From positions 124,001-188,000 of the forward strand of contig WBMZ01006357.1 in assembly GCA_013400975.1 (NCBI GenBank): a stretch of 64,000 nt of DNA. The letters are read 5' to 3'. The stretch's first letter is position 1. Every line of letters starts with the position of its first letter. Positions 12,165 to 23,790 of the stretch are shown one piece after another. Under the pieces are notes generated by a model. That model saw nothing but the letters and a program-made list of their open reading frames with translations. It ran no database searches and had not been told where the DNA came from. Origin of the DNA: Atrichornis clamosus. Lineage: Eukaryota > Chordata > Aves > Passeriformes > Menuridae. The translations under genes and the position numbers were made by a program.

Positions 12165-12250
12165 CTCACAAAAAAACCCAACCAACCAAGCAAACAAACC
12201 AAAAAAACTCCACAAATATAACCCCCCAAACCCAACCCCAAAACCAACTA
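12165..12250. repeat. A/C-only low-complexity tract
   Basis: About 85 bp consist almost solely of A and C, with a single G and very few T, in irregular CCAA, CAAA and CCCAA words. Strong strand asymmetry of this kind is typical of a decayed simple repeat. It ends at CTAGT near 12251. Confidence 0.85.
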
Positions 12251-12833
12251 GTAACAGGGAATATTCTATATAATGTAACTGGTGGAAATGAAGCCTGGTG
12301 CATGGTAGTCAGCCTGTAGTTGAGCCCTTGGGAAGGGCTGCATGGAGTTGGAATTGGTCATGCTCTTTAGGAAGGAGAAGAAGATATGTGCATGCCACTA
12401 CTGGGGCAGGGTGGGGAAGGAAACATCTGAGAATCTGGTCTCTCCCTCCCTCCCTCGGACACAGGTCCATTGTATTACAGCTCTGGCGTGTTTGCGTGGA
12501 ATATCCACCCTGACCTGGCTGTGCGTGTAAGGCACGAGGCACTGGCTGGTCTACATATTCTTTCCTGCAGGAAACATAAAAATCACTTCCCCTGCAGTGT
12601 TTCTTCACCAATTTAACTGATGCAATGTCTGCAGTGACGAGGTGAGGAGGAGAAGTCTCTGGCTGCCACCGCAGCTGAGCGCAGGCTACGCCTGCTCCAT
12701 AAAGGCAAGGGCTAATTGCATTGGCTTCCTCCCTGCAAAGACCTGCCTTTGCCCAGGGAGCACTGATCTCTTTTGCCCCTGAAATACCCCTGCCTCTGAT
12801 TCATCCTATCCACAGAATTCAGAGCAAAATTCA

Positions 12834-12969
12834 GCCCATCGTATCCTGCTTTTCTACTAGATGAAAACAATGAGCGACAGGTCTGCCAAAAGGGTCCTGT
12901 CGCCCATCGTATCCTGCTTTTCTACTAGATGAAAACAATGAGCGACAGGTCTGCCAAAAGGGTCCTGTT
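12834..12969. repeat. Recent 68-bp tandem duplication
   Basis: A 68-bp unit beginning GCCCATCGTATCC occurs at 12834-12901 and again at 12902-12969. The copies agree at 67 of 68 positions; only the last base differs (C versus T). No known repeat family is recognised inside the unit. The near identity implies a young event, a polymorphic site or an assembly artefact. It is preceded by 'agcaaaattcagccc', resembling the ancient repeat word noted elsewhere in the window. Confidence 0.97.
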
Positions 12970-12974
12970 GCACT

Positions 12975-15900
12975 GCTGTGAGCCCCAATGGAATTCAAGA
13001 GGATGTGGGTGACATCTGTCCAAGAATTCAGATGGCTTCTTTGGTCCACATATCTGGAGGTATCAGAGGATACAGCGATGCACTTAAGTTTCCAGACAGG
13101 TTTCTTGCTCGCAATATATCTGCTGGTGGTGGAGGGTGTTTGCAAGGCCATTGCAATGGCTCATACAAACATAAGGCAAATTCAGCTCAGGGTATGATGA
13201 TCCCTCTGGACTTCAGCAGGATGCACTGCAGTTTGCTTTTGGCATCAACCTAAGGCACTCTGGCTTCCAAGTCACTTCTGACCGCTGAGCTGAATTTATT
13301 TGGAAGATACTCTGCTTTGCTCCACAGGTTTTAGGTAGCTCATTGACTGATATAAAATCTCCTTTTCCCTTATCATTTTTTAGGCTGGTGCTAGCAGGAA
13401 GAGTGTGGCAGGTGATAGGTTCCATGAAGCTGACAGGGAAAAAGTTGTCATGCAAAATGCTTCTCTCCCTGAATTCACTTGAATACTTGGAGGCATTTTA
13501 GCAGCTAGGTACAAATGTGACAGGATCTTGTTGGACGCAGCACTTTGTGTTCTTTTTGTTCCAGTCACAGGGACAAAAAAGAAATCTACTTTCCATCAGT
13601 ATCAGAGTGTTCTGCAAATTCTATCAACACCCTATGTTATTCAAAACCAGCAAATGTCTCTTCGTTAGAACAAGCCACAAGAAAATGTGCTTTGGAGTTA
13701 TAATCTAAAGGAATTCTCCTTTGACAGGCTGACTGCTCAAGTCACATGCAGAAAGTCCAGGGTAAGGCTGGTTTTCTGTGGGTTTGGTTTGGTTTTCTTG
13801 TTTTTTCCAAAGCCCAGTTTGTCTCCCCAGAGGGTACACGAGCTGTAGCTAAAAACCCTCCGAGTTGTGCAGTGCAGCCCGCGGCTCCAGTAGCTGCTCG
13901 AGGATTTTGCAGCTGTTCTCCAGCAGAGGTGTGTAATAACTGTGCAGTAACTCACACATATTTTCTTTCATAGTGGATGTTAATTTATGAGCTTGCTTAG
14001 AGCTTTAACACTCGGTTGCTTTACTCTGCACCTTTCTGTGTTATACTTAGCATTTTGTGAACCGGGACGAGTTGGATACGGGGTTGCCTCAAATCCTCAG
14101 CAAGGTCTGCCACTCAAAAATTCCACCCTAAACCCAGGCAGGTCTTTTGTCACAGAATATTATTTGTTTCCCCTAAAAGGCCCTGAGAGCCACAAAGTAC
14201 TTTTGTTTTTTTAAACCCAAACTTATCTCAAATGGGAGGTAGAAAAGGTGATGGGAGGCTTATTTTTGGTGAGAAGATGCAGACTGAGTACAGGACACTT
14301 TTCTCTGGTGCTCTTGTAACATGTGATGCATCTGCAGGTCTGAAAAGTCCTATTCCCATTATACCTGGCTCAGCATTGCAAACATAAGAAACCACTTGTT
14401 TTCTGCAAGTCACACAGTATCTGACAACTTCCCTGCAAGATACAACCTTCTGAGAGAGACCGTAAAAAACAGGTTTCATGCAACCAGTGCTCTGCAAAAT
14501 AGGTACTTGGGCACTCATCCAGAGGGATGGAAGGAAGAACCAAGGTTTATGTGGCTCTTCCAGTACAGCAAAAGGGGATTCCCATGCAGTAGGTGGGCAT
14601 CCTACTCACTGGGCTGTGGCGTACAAGTAGCATCCAGTCCCTGCTTCCCTATCCTACCCACACATTCAAAACTCTCTGCAACTCTGGTCTCTTTCCATCC
14701 AAATTATTTTTCAGTGAAAGAAGTCTTCAAGTATTCTCAGGTGAAACGTTATTAGGACTGAAAAAAATTATTTTGTTCTCTTTTTTTAAAGCTTTATTGG
14801 TTTTCTGAAACTTACATCAAACCAAAAGGTTTTTTCAAGCTTGGTTTAGGCATGAGGTTAACTTCTCCTTGTTTCTAAAGGTAGTTTCTACAGTACTTGG
14901 AGGTAAACTCATGCCCAAGTGCTTTGCTGAATGAATTCCTCCTATTCTTTGAACACAGGGAACGGAAAACCCTGACAGCGTGGTGTCGTAGAGAAGTGCT
15001 AAAGGATCCCTTCTTGGGCTTCAGTCAGAGCAGCCTTTCAGAGCTTTACTTCCAAACCCAGACAAATCTGTAGAAGTTGTTCTGACACGTATTGTAACAG
15101 TAAATAAATAATCACATGGCATTTTATTCTACCACCAGAGCTCTCTTAGCATGGGATACCGGTGGATCTGGATGAAGCCAATTCTAATTACAGATAAAAG
15201 GTTTGATGCATGAAAAGAAGCTGGTATTTACACCCAATTATCTGAGGGAGGAGAGATAGGGATGCGCTTCCTTTTATCATTTTCATTAAATTTCTTTTGA
15301 AATTAAAAGGCTCCTTGAGTTTCTGAAGATGCAACAGTCTTTTCAACTAGCCGTCCGTGAGATACAGGTTGTTTTCCATGATGTGTTGTGCAAGTTCAGA
15401 CACTGGGATCTCTCCCTCATCCCTTGACTCCAGGAGAGCATTGCACGGGGCTTGCTCATCCAGTTGCTTCTTTAATGTCCCTTTGCTGAAGTTTAAACTC
15501 CTGGAGTTGCATTTCATGTATTTCAGGTCTGAGGCACCCTGTGTTTGTAAACTGCCTCTGCCTTCCCATCACCTGAACTAAATCCCTTTGAGTGAAGAAA
15601 ACCTTCAAGCCTTTTGGGATGGTTAGGGAGGGGTAATGCTAGCCCATTGAATGCTAACAGAATGCAGCTGGGACCTACTGATGCCATTTTAGCCCAGAGA
15701 ACCCTCTGAAAGAAAAGCGAGAGGGGATGGGAAGCAGGCAGGTGGATGTGTTATCCTAAAGAAAGCAGCTCTCAGGAACGGGGCAGAGCAGCACCTTGTC
15801 AGCTCCACTGCTGCTCTTGCAGTACAGAAGACCTGTTCTTTGTGGCTCTTCTGCTCCCTCCCTCCTTCCTGGGCACTCTGAGCCCAGCCTCTTTTCTTGA
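12975..15900. other. Unique non-coding sequence
   Basis: No gene recognised. It contains a 'ggcaaattcagctcagg' stretch at 13174-13230 that may belong to the same ancient repeat as 4764 and 44970, a GGTTT-type run at 13785-13800, and otherwise ordinary sequence. Open frames are short and lack domains. Confidence 0.5.
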
Positions 15901-15910
15901 TCTTAGAATA

Positions 15911-16024
15911 GATTGCTTACTTCTCTTCATTTCTGCATCTGCAAATCGGGGATGATGTGCATAAAGCTCCCTGAAATCCTCTGCAGGGAGGTGCCACAGA
16001 ATGGAAAGTGTTAGCTATCAGTAT
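15911..16024 (+). mobile_element. MIR/CORE-SINE-like relic, 3' half
   Basis: The order 'ttcatttctgcatctgcaaatcggggatgatg' type text, then 'ggtgccacagaatggaaagtgttagctatcag', matches MIR's 'cctcatctgtaaaatggggataat...gtgcctggcacatag...aaatgttagctatta' ending in collinear order over about 115 bp. The tRNA-derived head is not recognisable. Confidence 0.5.
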
Positions 16025-16090
16025 CCTTGTTAATATTCTGCTCAACTCTGAGTGAAGTCACATAATCCTGTGTTTGGGTCATCACTGTTT

Positions 16091-16104
16091 GTTGCTATGG
16101 AAAT
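16091..16104. promoter_or_regulatory. RFX X-box-like motif
   Basis: GTTGCTATGGAAAT resembles the RFX consensus GTTGCCATGGAAAC with two differences. It lies just after the MIR-like relic. Functional relevance is unknown. Confidence 0.3.
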
Positions 16105-16560
16105 GTGTGTTATCAGATACTACAAATTCAGTGTCTGAGGACATCTGAGGAGGGGGAAAATCCTTTGTTTGAAGAAACACTTGTGTCAGTGGCAGAAAAC
16201 TTTGTGAGGAAGAAGGGGATTCACCTATTTCTTTTGTTCTCCACAATTTGCAGGAATGAGTCAATACAAGCTCCCCACGCTCACCTCCTGGAAGCTGGTA
16301 TCCCTTACCCGATGCACAATTCCAAAACGACTGCATGTGCTGGGTGAATTTCCTGCAGTGAATGCATCTGGTAGGGTCATTAACACCAGGGCAGAAGACA
16401 AATGCAAAGTATGTGCTTTGGCCATGTGGGTGAACGTGAGCTGCTTAAGACTGTGTGCCATAATAGAGATGGAAAGTCTTACGAGAGAAGATCAGTATCC
16501 CCCCACCTCTCTGGCAAGGGATTAAGGCAGTTGGTCTTGCAGGAGTATTCATGGAGCGTA

Positions 16561-16690
16561 AGGCCAAAGGGGACACTTAGGTCACCTAGGCCAGCCTCCT
16601 GAATGCTGCAGGTCACGGTATTTCATCCAGTGAGCCCTGGGCTGAGCCCTCTAACTTTATGTTGAGGCTACAGCCAAGCTCCAGCCAGAC
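16561..16690 (-). mobile_element. Ancient CR1-like relic, minus strand
   Basis: The + strand reads 'gtcacctaggccagcctcctgaatgctgcaggtcac', then 'tttcatccagtgagccctgggctgagcc', then 'taactttatgttgaggctacagcc'. This is the layout of old amniote CR1 3' ends seen in turtles and archosaurs ('tcatctagtccgacctcctgcataacacaggccacagaa...cacccagtgattcctg...'). It is clearly older than the other CR1 copies in the window. Confidence 0.5.
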
Positions 16691-17693
16691 CAAGGAGGCA
16701 GATGCCAGCAGCTCCCTGCCCAGTTTGTTCCAGTGAATAAACACTCTCACTGGTAACACACAGCTGGTAAGCGTGGGTGCAGACCAAACCAAGCTTGCTG
16801 CAATGGGGTCAAACATGGAAATAGATGCACTGGCCCAGTGCAGCTTCCTGACCCGAGCTGGTGGGGTTACATCACCCTGTGCCTCAGTCCCTCCCAGCTC
16901 CAAGCCTCTGCAGGAATGTGCCACTTCTCTAGGAATGTGCTTACTTACCAAGTGTCCACACAGTCTTCACTGAGTGGAACTGAACAGGCTTTTTGGGCAG
17001 CTTACTGCTCATTTCTACAGTTCTCTATAGCACCCGTGCAAAATCTGACAACATTTTTAAATCTGTAGATGTCCAACACACGTAGATGCTCACTGTCAGT
17101 CCTGTGCATTAAGTCTATAGATATAAAAAGACCTTTTTGGATGTACTCAGCATCACTTTAACTTCTAGACCTTTCTGACAGGTTCCCTGAGCAAAGGCTG
17201 TTGTAAGAGAAAACATGGTTCAGGTTTTGATAATGTCTCTATTTGAGGTATTTCATGGCCATGCTCTTACCTCATGCTTAAAGATGAAACAGAAGCCCTG
17301 CCTTTATTTCCCTTTGGATCTCTGTATTGAGTGCATTCCTCATCCTTTACCAGTTTTTTACTGGACTTTCCTCCCTGCCTCATAGAAAGCTGATTTCAGG
17401 ATAAAAGCAGAAAGAAAGGTGCCTAAGATCAAGCAGACCAGGTTGTCTTTTCATAAGGAAGGTCTATATTTTCAGCTATTCAGGCAGGTTGTAAGAGCTC
17501 AGCAATACTTGGGGGATGCAGCCACTGGCAGACAGAGCTGATAAGACCCATTGCCTGAACATCATGTATATACTATTTTTAGCATGTAAACACCTGCACC
17601 CAGCACTAATAGAAGGCTCTTGCAGTGGGAAATGGCCAACCTATGAAAAATGTATGTATGTATGCTTTTAGGTGTGTATATATGTGGGCATGA

Positions 17694-17740
17694 ATATATA
17701 TATATATATACACACACACATATATATACATGTGCATATA
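17694..17740. repeat. 47-nt (TA)n(CA)n(TA)n alternating microsatellite
   Basis: A strictly alternating purine-pyrimidine run: TA units, five CA units, TA units again, then ACATGTGCATATA. No phase break occurs over 47 nt. The composition favours Z-DNA or cruciform extrusion and replication slippage. Confidence 0.95.
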
Positions 17741-17848
17741 CCCTTGCCAATATTTTTTCTGTCAAATATTTAACACATTTACACTCAATTTTCCATATTT
17801 TATGGAAAGTTCTCATGACAGACTAACTAAAGAAAGGAATATATGTTG

Positions 17849-17881
17849 TTATAGAGCACAATTGTATATTGTGCTCTATAA
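17849..17881. repeat. Perfect 14-bp inverted repeat, 5-nt loop
   Basis: TTATAGAGCACAAT (17849-17862) pairs exactly with ATTGTGCTCTATAA (17868-17881) around TGTAT. The stem is non-repetitive sequence, so it is not explained by a microsatellite. It is too short for a typical pre-miRNA (stem about 30 bp). It might be the core of a dead inverted-repeat transposon or a replication-template-switch product. Confidence 0.9.
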
Positions 17882-19543
17882 ATTCCCTGTCTGCTAAGAA
17901 GGATGATACAGTTTTTATTTTGTACAAGTTTCAGATTTACAACTTGGACAGTAAAGATCAGGCTGGAAATCTGAACAGTGGCTTACTATTTCTGCGTCTC
18001 TTCTACCATGGTGATTTTTGCCATCAGAACTGAAGCCGTCAATTACAGGGCTGAATCATGAAACAAGACAGGATATACTTTGCTTTTCCATACAAATCAG
18101 CAGAACCTGTAAAGCTCTTGGTATTTATAATTAATATTAACATGCTCCAAGTAATATTTAAAAATCAAGAAGACATCCAGAACTGCCTAAGGTGTTGCTC
18201 ATCAGGAGCAGAAATGGTGAATTTAGATCTTGTTTGCCAGAAGCCATTTTTGGACACTTTCCATTGCTATTACAAATTACTTCAGTGCCTGTGACATTGT
18301 CACCTGCTTTCACAGGCTGATGGTATTCAGTGCAGATATTGCAGACCAGGAAAAATGCTGGTGTGGAAAGTCAGGTCTGTTTTCCCATGTAATGGGAGAA
18401 TGCAGGTGCTAGGTTTTCCAGCTTGGCAAGTTGTTCTTCATGAATTCAGCTCTTCTCTTTGCTGAAGCACAGACCACAATTCTGACTTTGCAGGATGGTT
18501 TAGCAAGAATTGTACAGATGTAATTGTTAGGGCTCTTGCAGGTAAAAACCCCAAATAGACATCTAATAACACACAACAAAGTGCCATATAATTTTAGAAA
18601 TATTTAATACATCCAAATTCTGTATGGGCTAGCCACAATACATGCCACTCCTTACTAAAACTCTACTTAACTAGAAAGAAGTTACACTTTTGTAGCTTTG
18701 TTTTATGCCATTTCTTTAGTCAGGATTTGCAAACATGTCTGTATCATTCTTTTTCCCTCCAGGTCAACTTTTGATCATTTTGGCTGCTTGCAACAAACCC
18801 TTGGCAGAAGGGGAGGGCACTCACATATGCTGCATTCCTGTTATTTCTGTGAATATTTGTCTCTGCTTTAAAGAAAAAAAAAAAAAAACATCATTAGCTC
18901 GCAGAGAAAAGCAGCAAAAGGATCTCAACCACAGCAGGCACAAAGGGTGTCTACAGATGTTGTAACAGCCCTGCCACAGGTGCTCCTTGTGTTTTATTAG
19001 ACTCTGGAGTCTCCAGTCACAAGACAGACAACCCTGGGCAGCCCAGCTCTGCCTCTTTTTTTGTTCTTGCAGTTGTCTTTAAACCTCACTAGATCCACAT
19101 CAGATGCCAACATGAGAAACTCAGCCCACAGCCCAGGAGTTATGAACCCCACCAGCAAGACACGCTTCCTTCACTCACACGTCTCTCCTGAACTCCAGCC
19201 AGTTTGAGCCCAGAGCAGCATTTCTGCAGATCAGTCCTGGCTCTGCTGAGCTTTGTCATCAGCCATCTCCCATCCGGATTTCTGCAAACCCTTTGATGGC
19301 AGCAAGTGCCTGGGACCAAGCAGCATAAACCAAGGCACTGCCATGCACTGGAGAGCAAAGGCTGGGTGGGTGCTGCCAGCTGCACTGCAGGCTATTGCTA
19401 AATGCTGCTCTGCCCTTGGGTAAGGAGTTTACTCAACCAGTAGTTGATTAGGACATCTCCAGGGTACATTCAAACGGATATAGGTGTTAGGACACAACAA
19501 CAGACACAGTTTTTAATCCTGGGCTGGGCTGGGCAGGAAGCAC

Positions 19544-19972
19544 TTAGAATCATACAATCATTAAAGTTGCAAAAGACCTCTAAGATCATCCAGTGCAACC
19601 ACTAACCCAGTGCTGCCAAATCCTCCACTAAATTGTGTCCCCAAGTGCCACATCTACACATCTTCTAAATATCTCCAGGGATGGTAAATCAGCCATTTCC
19701 CTTGACAGCCTATTCCCATGTTTGACCACCCTTTCAGTTGAGAAAGTTTTCCTAACACCCAGTGCAAACCTCCCCATGGACAACTCGAGGCTGTGTCCTT
19801 TTGTCCTTCATTTTTTACCCGGGCAAAGAGGCCCAACACCACCTGCCTACAATTTCCTTTTCTCAAGGCAGAACGCCCCAGCTCTCTCAGCTGCTCCTCG
19901 TAAGACGTGTGCTCCAGACCCTTCCCCTGTCACTCTGCTCTGGACATGCACACTTCGATCCAGTTCAGCAGA
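19544..19972 (-). mobile_element. CR1 LINE 3' fragment, minus strand
   Basis: The + strand starts with 'tagaatcatacaatcattaaagttgcaaaagacctctaagatcatccagtgcaacc', the reverse complement of a CR1 tail ending in ATGATTCTA. It continues through 'tgtccccaagtgccacatctacac', 'ccagggatggtaaatc' and 'tgtttgaccaccctttcagttgagaaa', all CR1 3' landmarks, to about 'ctctggacatgcacac' at 19950. It is 5'-truncated at about 19972. Open frames across it are remnants or chance. Confidence 0.93.
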
Positions 19973-19974
19973 AC

Positions 19975-22900
19975 TGACAGGTAAAACCCATACCCAGAGA
20001 GCACCATTACCTGACTCCTTCATGGGGAGCTGTCCTCTGTGGCCGAGGCATAGCAGACCTCTTCTCGTGCCCCAGCTCCCTAGAAATCCTGCCCTGGCAT
20101 TGCCCCATGGCTAGTTGCCATTGCCCTTGGGGCTGTGTACACCAATATTTGCTGGCTTGGCATCTCTGCGCCGTGGAAGAGATGCCTGCAGCACGTGCTG
20201 GTGACGTGCCTCACATACTGCTGGATGTTTCCATCCTGCGTGACTTTGGTCTGCTCTCTGCTTGTGTACAGGCACTTGCGGATTTTCCAGAAAAAAACAG
20301 ATGCCCATTCTGCTTTTCTGCTGCCTTTTGTTGGATTTAAATGGTGCCAGGTAAAGCTTAAGGGTTTTAAACAAGCAAAACAAAAATGATGGTGAAATGA
20401 AGCCCTGAGTCTACAAGGTGATTGATTGCATGTTTGATACAGATACCTTAGGGCAAAGTTTTGGGGTTTATTCATCTTGGCTGCTCCAGGATGCCTCTCA
20501 TTTCACACACATTTCCGCCTGGGCCTTTATGGCAGTTCTGAATGATGACTTTTGGTCACTAGTGACATTTTCCATATCTCCTCGTCCACTTGGTTTTTAG
20601 ACTCCAGTTCCAGCCACCATTTCCTGGATTATTTTCCACTTGGAAGCAATTCTCCACCTCACCCCACTGTGTCTTCCTGATGTGTCCCTGCTCCTTCCAC
20701 TTCCTCCATCTTGAAACCTCAGCCCTTTCTCCCACATGTCACAAAAGCTGTGTCTGTAGGGACAAGCTCCTTACCCGGCCCTCTCCTCCATGTCTGCATC
20801 AGCAGTGCACTTTCCAAGCCTCTTCCTTCCGTGCTCTTTTCTTAAGCTGGACTCCCTTCTCCAGCTCCCCCCGCCACTCCCCTGCTCTCCAGCAAAATCC
20901 AGCACTCGCCGACTTCCTCCTCTGCGAGCGGCCGCAGCGGCTTCCTCTGACCACGGCTGTCCCAGACACTCTGGCTCCACAGCACACCCTCCACATGCAC
21001 AGAAACACTAAACCAGGGCTTTGCTTTCTGCTTCCAGAACTCAGCTCAGCTCAGGCAGCTGTGTTGTTAAGGAAACACCTGTAATGCCTGTCACCCATGG
21101 TGCCACTGCCAGCATGGACACCTCAATCCGCTCTGCCAGCCACAGTGACACACCTGAGGGTGACACTAAGGACTGTGGCATTTCCTCGTGACCTTATGGA
21201 TCCCTGTGTCCTGTAGGACCTCTCTGATAGAGGATGATATTTTTTCCAGCCAGATCTGTTGTTTTGTTACTATACAGATGCCCTGTGGTCGCAGAGGGTA
21301 CCAAAATTTTAATTGAATCCATAGATACGCTGCTTAAGTGGAAGTTTGCACATGGTACGGGGAAAATTCTTCCGGAGTTAGTGCCTGTGGGCAAGGTTGA
21401 CCCAAGGCACTGTAGGGAATGGGCTGGGAGAGACAGAGGCACATCTGCCCCCCCCTGGGTGCCATGACTCACCATCCTGCACAGTCAGCTCGTCTAACGG
21501 AGGGCAAATCCCTCCCTGTGAGTGGATCCTGTTGGAGCTTGATAGGAGGCAGGCTGCTCTGTGCATGCTGTCACCCCAGGCAGAGCTGTCAGGGATGGGG
21601 ACAGGACCTGGCCGCCCCCAAGCCACCTTGGCATGGCCACAGAGCAGTGGGGCTGCTGTTGCCAGTGAAGTCTGGACCATCCCCAGCAACCTGTGCCCAG
21701 TCTGTGCCCCCATGACTGCTGGCTAAGGGATAACCAAGCTCTTAGCACACTTTCCTTTGATGCTTCCTGCTCCCAGGCAGATGTGTGTTTTCAAGTCTCA
21801 TGAACTCAGCAGGCTTGGAACAAGCTGCAACTTGGCAGAGACATTCAAAGAATATCCAGATGTTGCAGGAAGTGCTGTCAGGTTGGGTCAACCTAGGACT
21901 AATTCAGTTCTGGTAGGGGCCATGGTGTTGCTGGCCTCCAGCCTCAAATATAGAAACTTGCTTTTAATTTTCTGGTGGCTTGTGGCCGCTAGAACCACCA
22001 GGATCTTCTGTTCCCAGCTGTTGGACTCTGAATGTCATTGGCCAAGCCCACTTTTTACTTACTTAATTTTCTGCTGCAAATTAAACTAGAGAGGTTTTGT
22101 TGATTTCCTCCTTTCTAGACAATGGTTGTGTAACACTCCTGGCCTGAGAGACCTGCTGTGTTCCAGTCCAAAGCAGCTGTGATGCAGTGGCAGATTTTGG
22201 TGATCCATATTACTTAGTGTTTGTCATCTGTCTGGACACCCTTCAGGCTTGTGGGAGGAGCTCTATGATGATAATGAGTTAAATGCCTTGACCTCGTTTG
22301 GGAATTTTACTGGGGAACATGTGCAGAACTTGTCAGGCAAGGGGGAGGGATAGTCAGGCTGTTCTTTACATTTCTGTTCGCTCAAACTGCATATGCTCTG
22401 GCAAATGCTACCTGGGAAGTTGGCATGGCTGCAAGCTCTCCATCTCAAGCAAGCCCCAGGTCTGCCCACAGGCTGGAAGACTGCTTAGGGAAGTGGTGCC
22501 AACAATGTCTAGAGAGGCTTTCTGTGCAGTGAGGTGACAAGCAATGTCTAGCTCTTTCACAAACGGATGGAAAGTGGAGTGACATGCAGTCAGGAAAGCA
22601 GTCTTGCATCTGTCACCAGGATGTCTTGTGCTAGGGCAGCAAGAGGAGATGAAGGCACAGGAGGGTGTAAAGTAGGATTAGCACAGTGAGGCTGCAGCTG
22701 GAAAATGAGCTTTGGGATTGAGGACCTGGATGCTTTTTCCTTGTCACGCAGCAGGTTGAGAAACGACTTAATCACAGAGGGTGGGTTATTACACCTGTAA
22801 GGAACTGAACAAGGGGTACTGGAGACACTTTTGAGTCTTGCGAGTGAAGCTGCAACATGAGCAAACAGCATGAAGCCGCGCAAACACAACCTTGCAGGAA

Positions 22901-23700
22901 GGAGTCCACTGACATCTCACCTTCCCACGTTGTTGTAGCAAGAAAGGATGTTTTTTTGCATGCTGTGATTTGATCCAGCTACTGGGAACACTCTTTAGCA
23001 GAGTATATACAATAGGGCAAGCTTGCATGGTGTGGGGAATACCCTTTCCTCTGAATCCAACTCCTGTTCTCCCTCTTCCTGGCTGTTATGGAGTGGAAGG
23101 TCAGCTGCAATTTTCCTCAATGTGGTTATCACACACAAGGGTCTCTCTTCAGAATATGACAGCAATGCAAGCTCATGGCTCCTGCAGGAGTAGATGCATT
23201 CTAAGAGTATATTTTTGGCTCATTTATCATTTCCGTCTGAAGGGTTAAGATGGTTCTAGTTCCCAACATGAGAGCAGAAAGGAGCAGGCCTCAAAATTGA
23301 AGTGGTCCTGAAAACACTCTCTGCCTGCCTGATACCTGACTGATTGGCCTTGCTCTCATACCTCCCATGCTCTAAGAGGGTGCACACAGATTGGTTTCTC
23401 CAGAGGGAAACAGAAGGAAATGCGTGTACGTCTGCAGAGGGTTGGGTGATTCAGCAGGGAGTTCCCAGAAGCAGCCAGTGAAAGGATGCTGGGCTTACTG
23501 GAAGTGCCCAGGTGTCATTTCCCCCGGCCAGAGCATGAGCGTAGGCGGCTGAGCTGGCATGTTGGACTCACCAAACCACACTCAACAAGCAGTTCTTTCT
23601 CATGGACTCAGTTGGAACAACCCAGTGAAGCCAAACTTTGTGGCCTGTGTGGAAGACAAACAGGGGGCTTTGCCAGCAGCTGAGTGCTAAGGCAAAGGAA
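19975..23700. other. Unique non-coding sequence
   Basis: No gene recognised. The stretch 20590-20900 is pyrimidine-rich on the + strand, and 20905-20960 is a small GC pocket. Several overlapping frames stay open because of base composition. A run of CpG-poor, G-rich sequence lies at 21400-21720. Confidence 0.5.
20905..20960. other. Small GC/CpG pocket
   Basis: About seven CpG occur within 56 bp, including GCGAGCGGCCGCAGCGG, inside pyrimidine-rich flanks. It is too short to be called a CpG island, and no TATA box or obvious first exon accompanies it. Confidence 0.4.
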
Positions 23701-23790
23701 AGAATAGAATAGAATAGAATAGAATAGAATAGAATAGAATAGAATAGAATAGAATAGAATAGAATAGAATAGAATAGAATAGAATAGAAT
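23701..23790. repeat. (AGAAT)18 pentanucleotide microsatellite
   Basis: Eighteen perfect AGAAT units (ATTCT on the other strand) directly abut the 3' end of a minus-strand CR1. In birds the CR1 tail ends in ATTCT-type units, so the array is the tail of that element, greatly expanded. With no interruptions over 90 bp it should be highly variable between individuals. Confidence 0.98.

Larger units (their letters stand above)
16700..19540. other. Unique non-coding sequence
   Basis: No gene recognised. It includes the alternating tract and hairpin at 17.7-17.9 kb (listed separately) and a 15-nt A run at 18874-18888. The A run looks at first like a retrocopy tail, but no coding homology lies upstream and no target duplication is visible. 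Confidence 0.5.

Noticed and set aside
17849..17881. Hairpin considered as a microRNA precursor
   Set aside because: The stem is only 14 bp with a 5-nt loop and does not extend; pre-miRNAs need a stem of about 30 bp.
18874..18888. A15 run considered as a processed-pseudogene tail
   Set aside because: No coding similarity upstream and no flanking direct repeats. Processed pseudogenes are rare in birds because CR1 machinery does not favour poly(A) templates.
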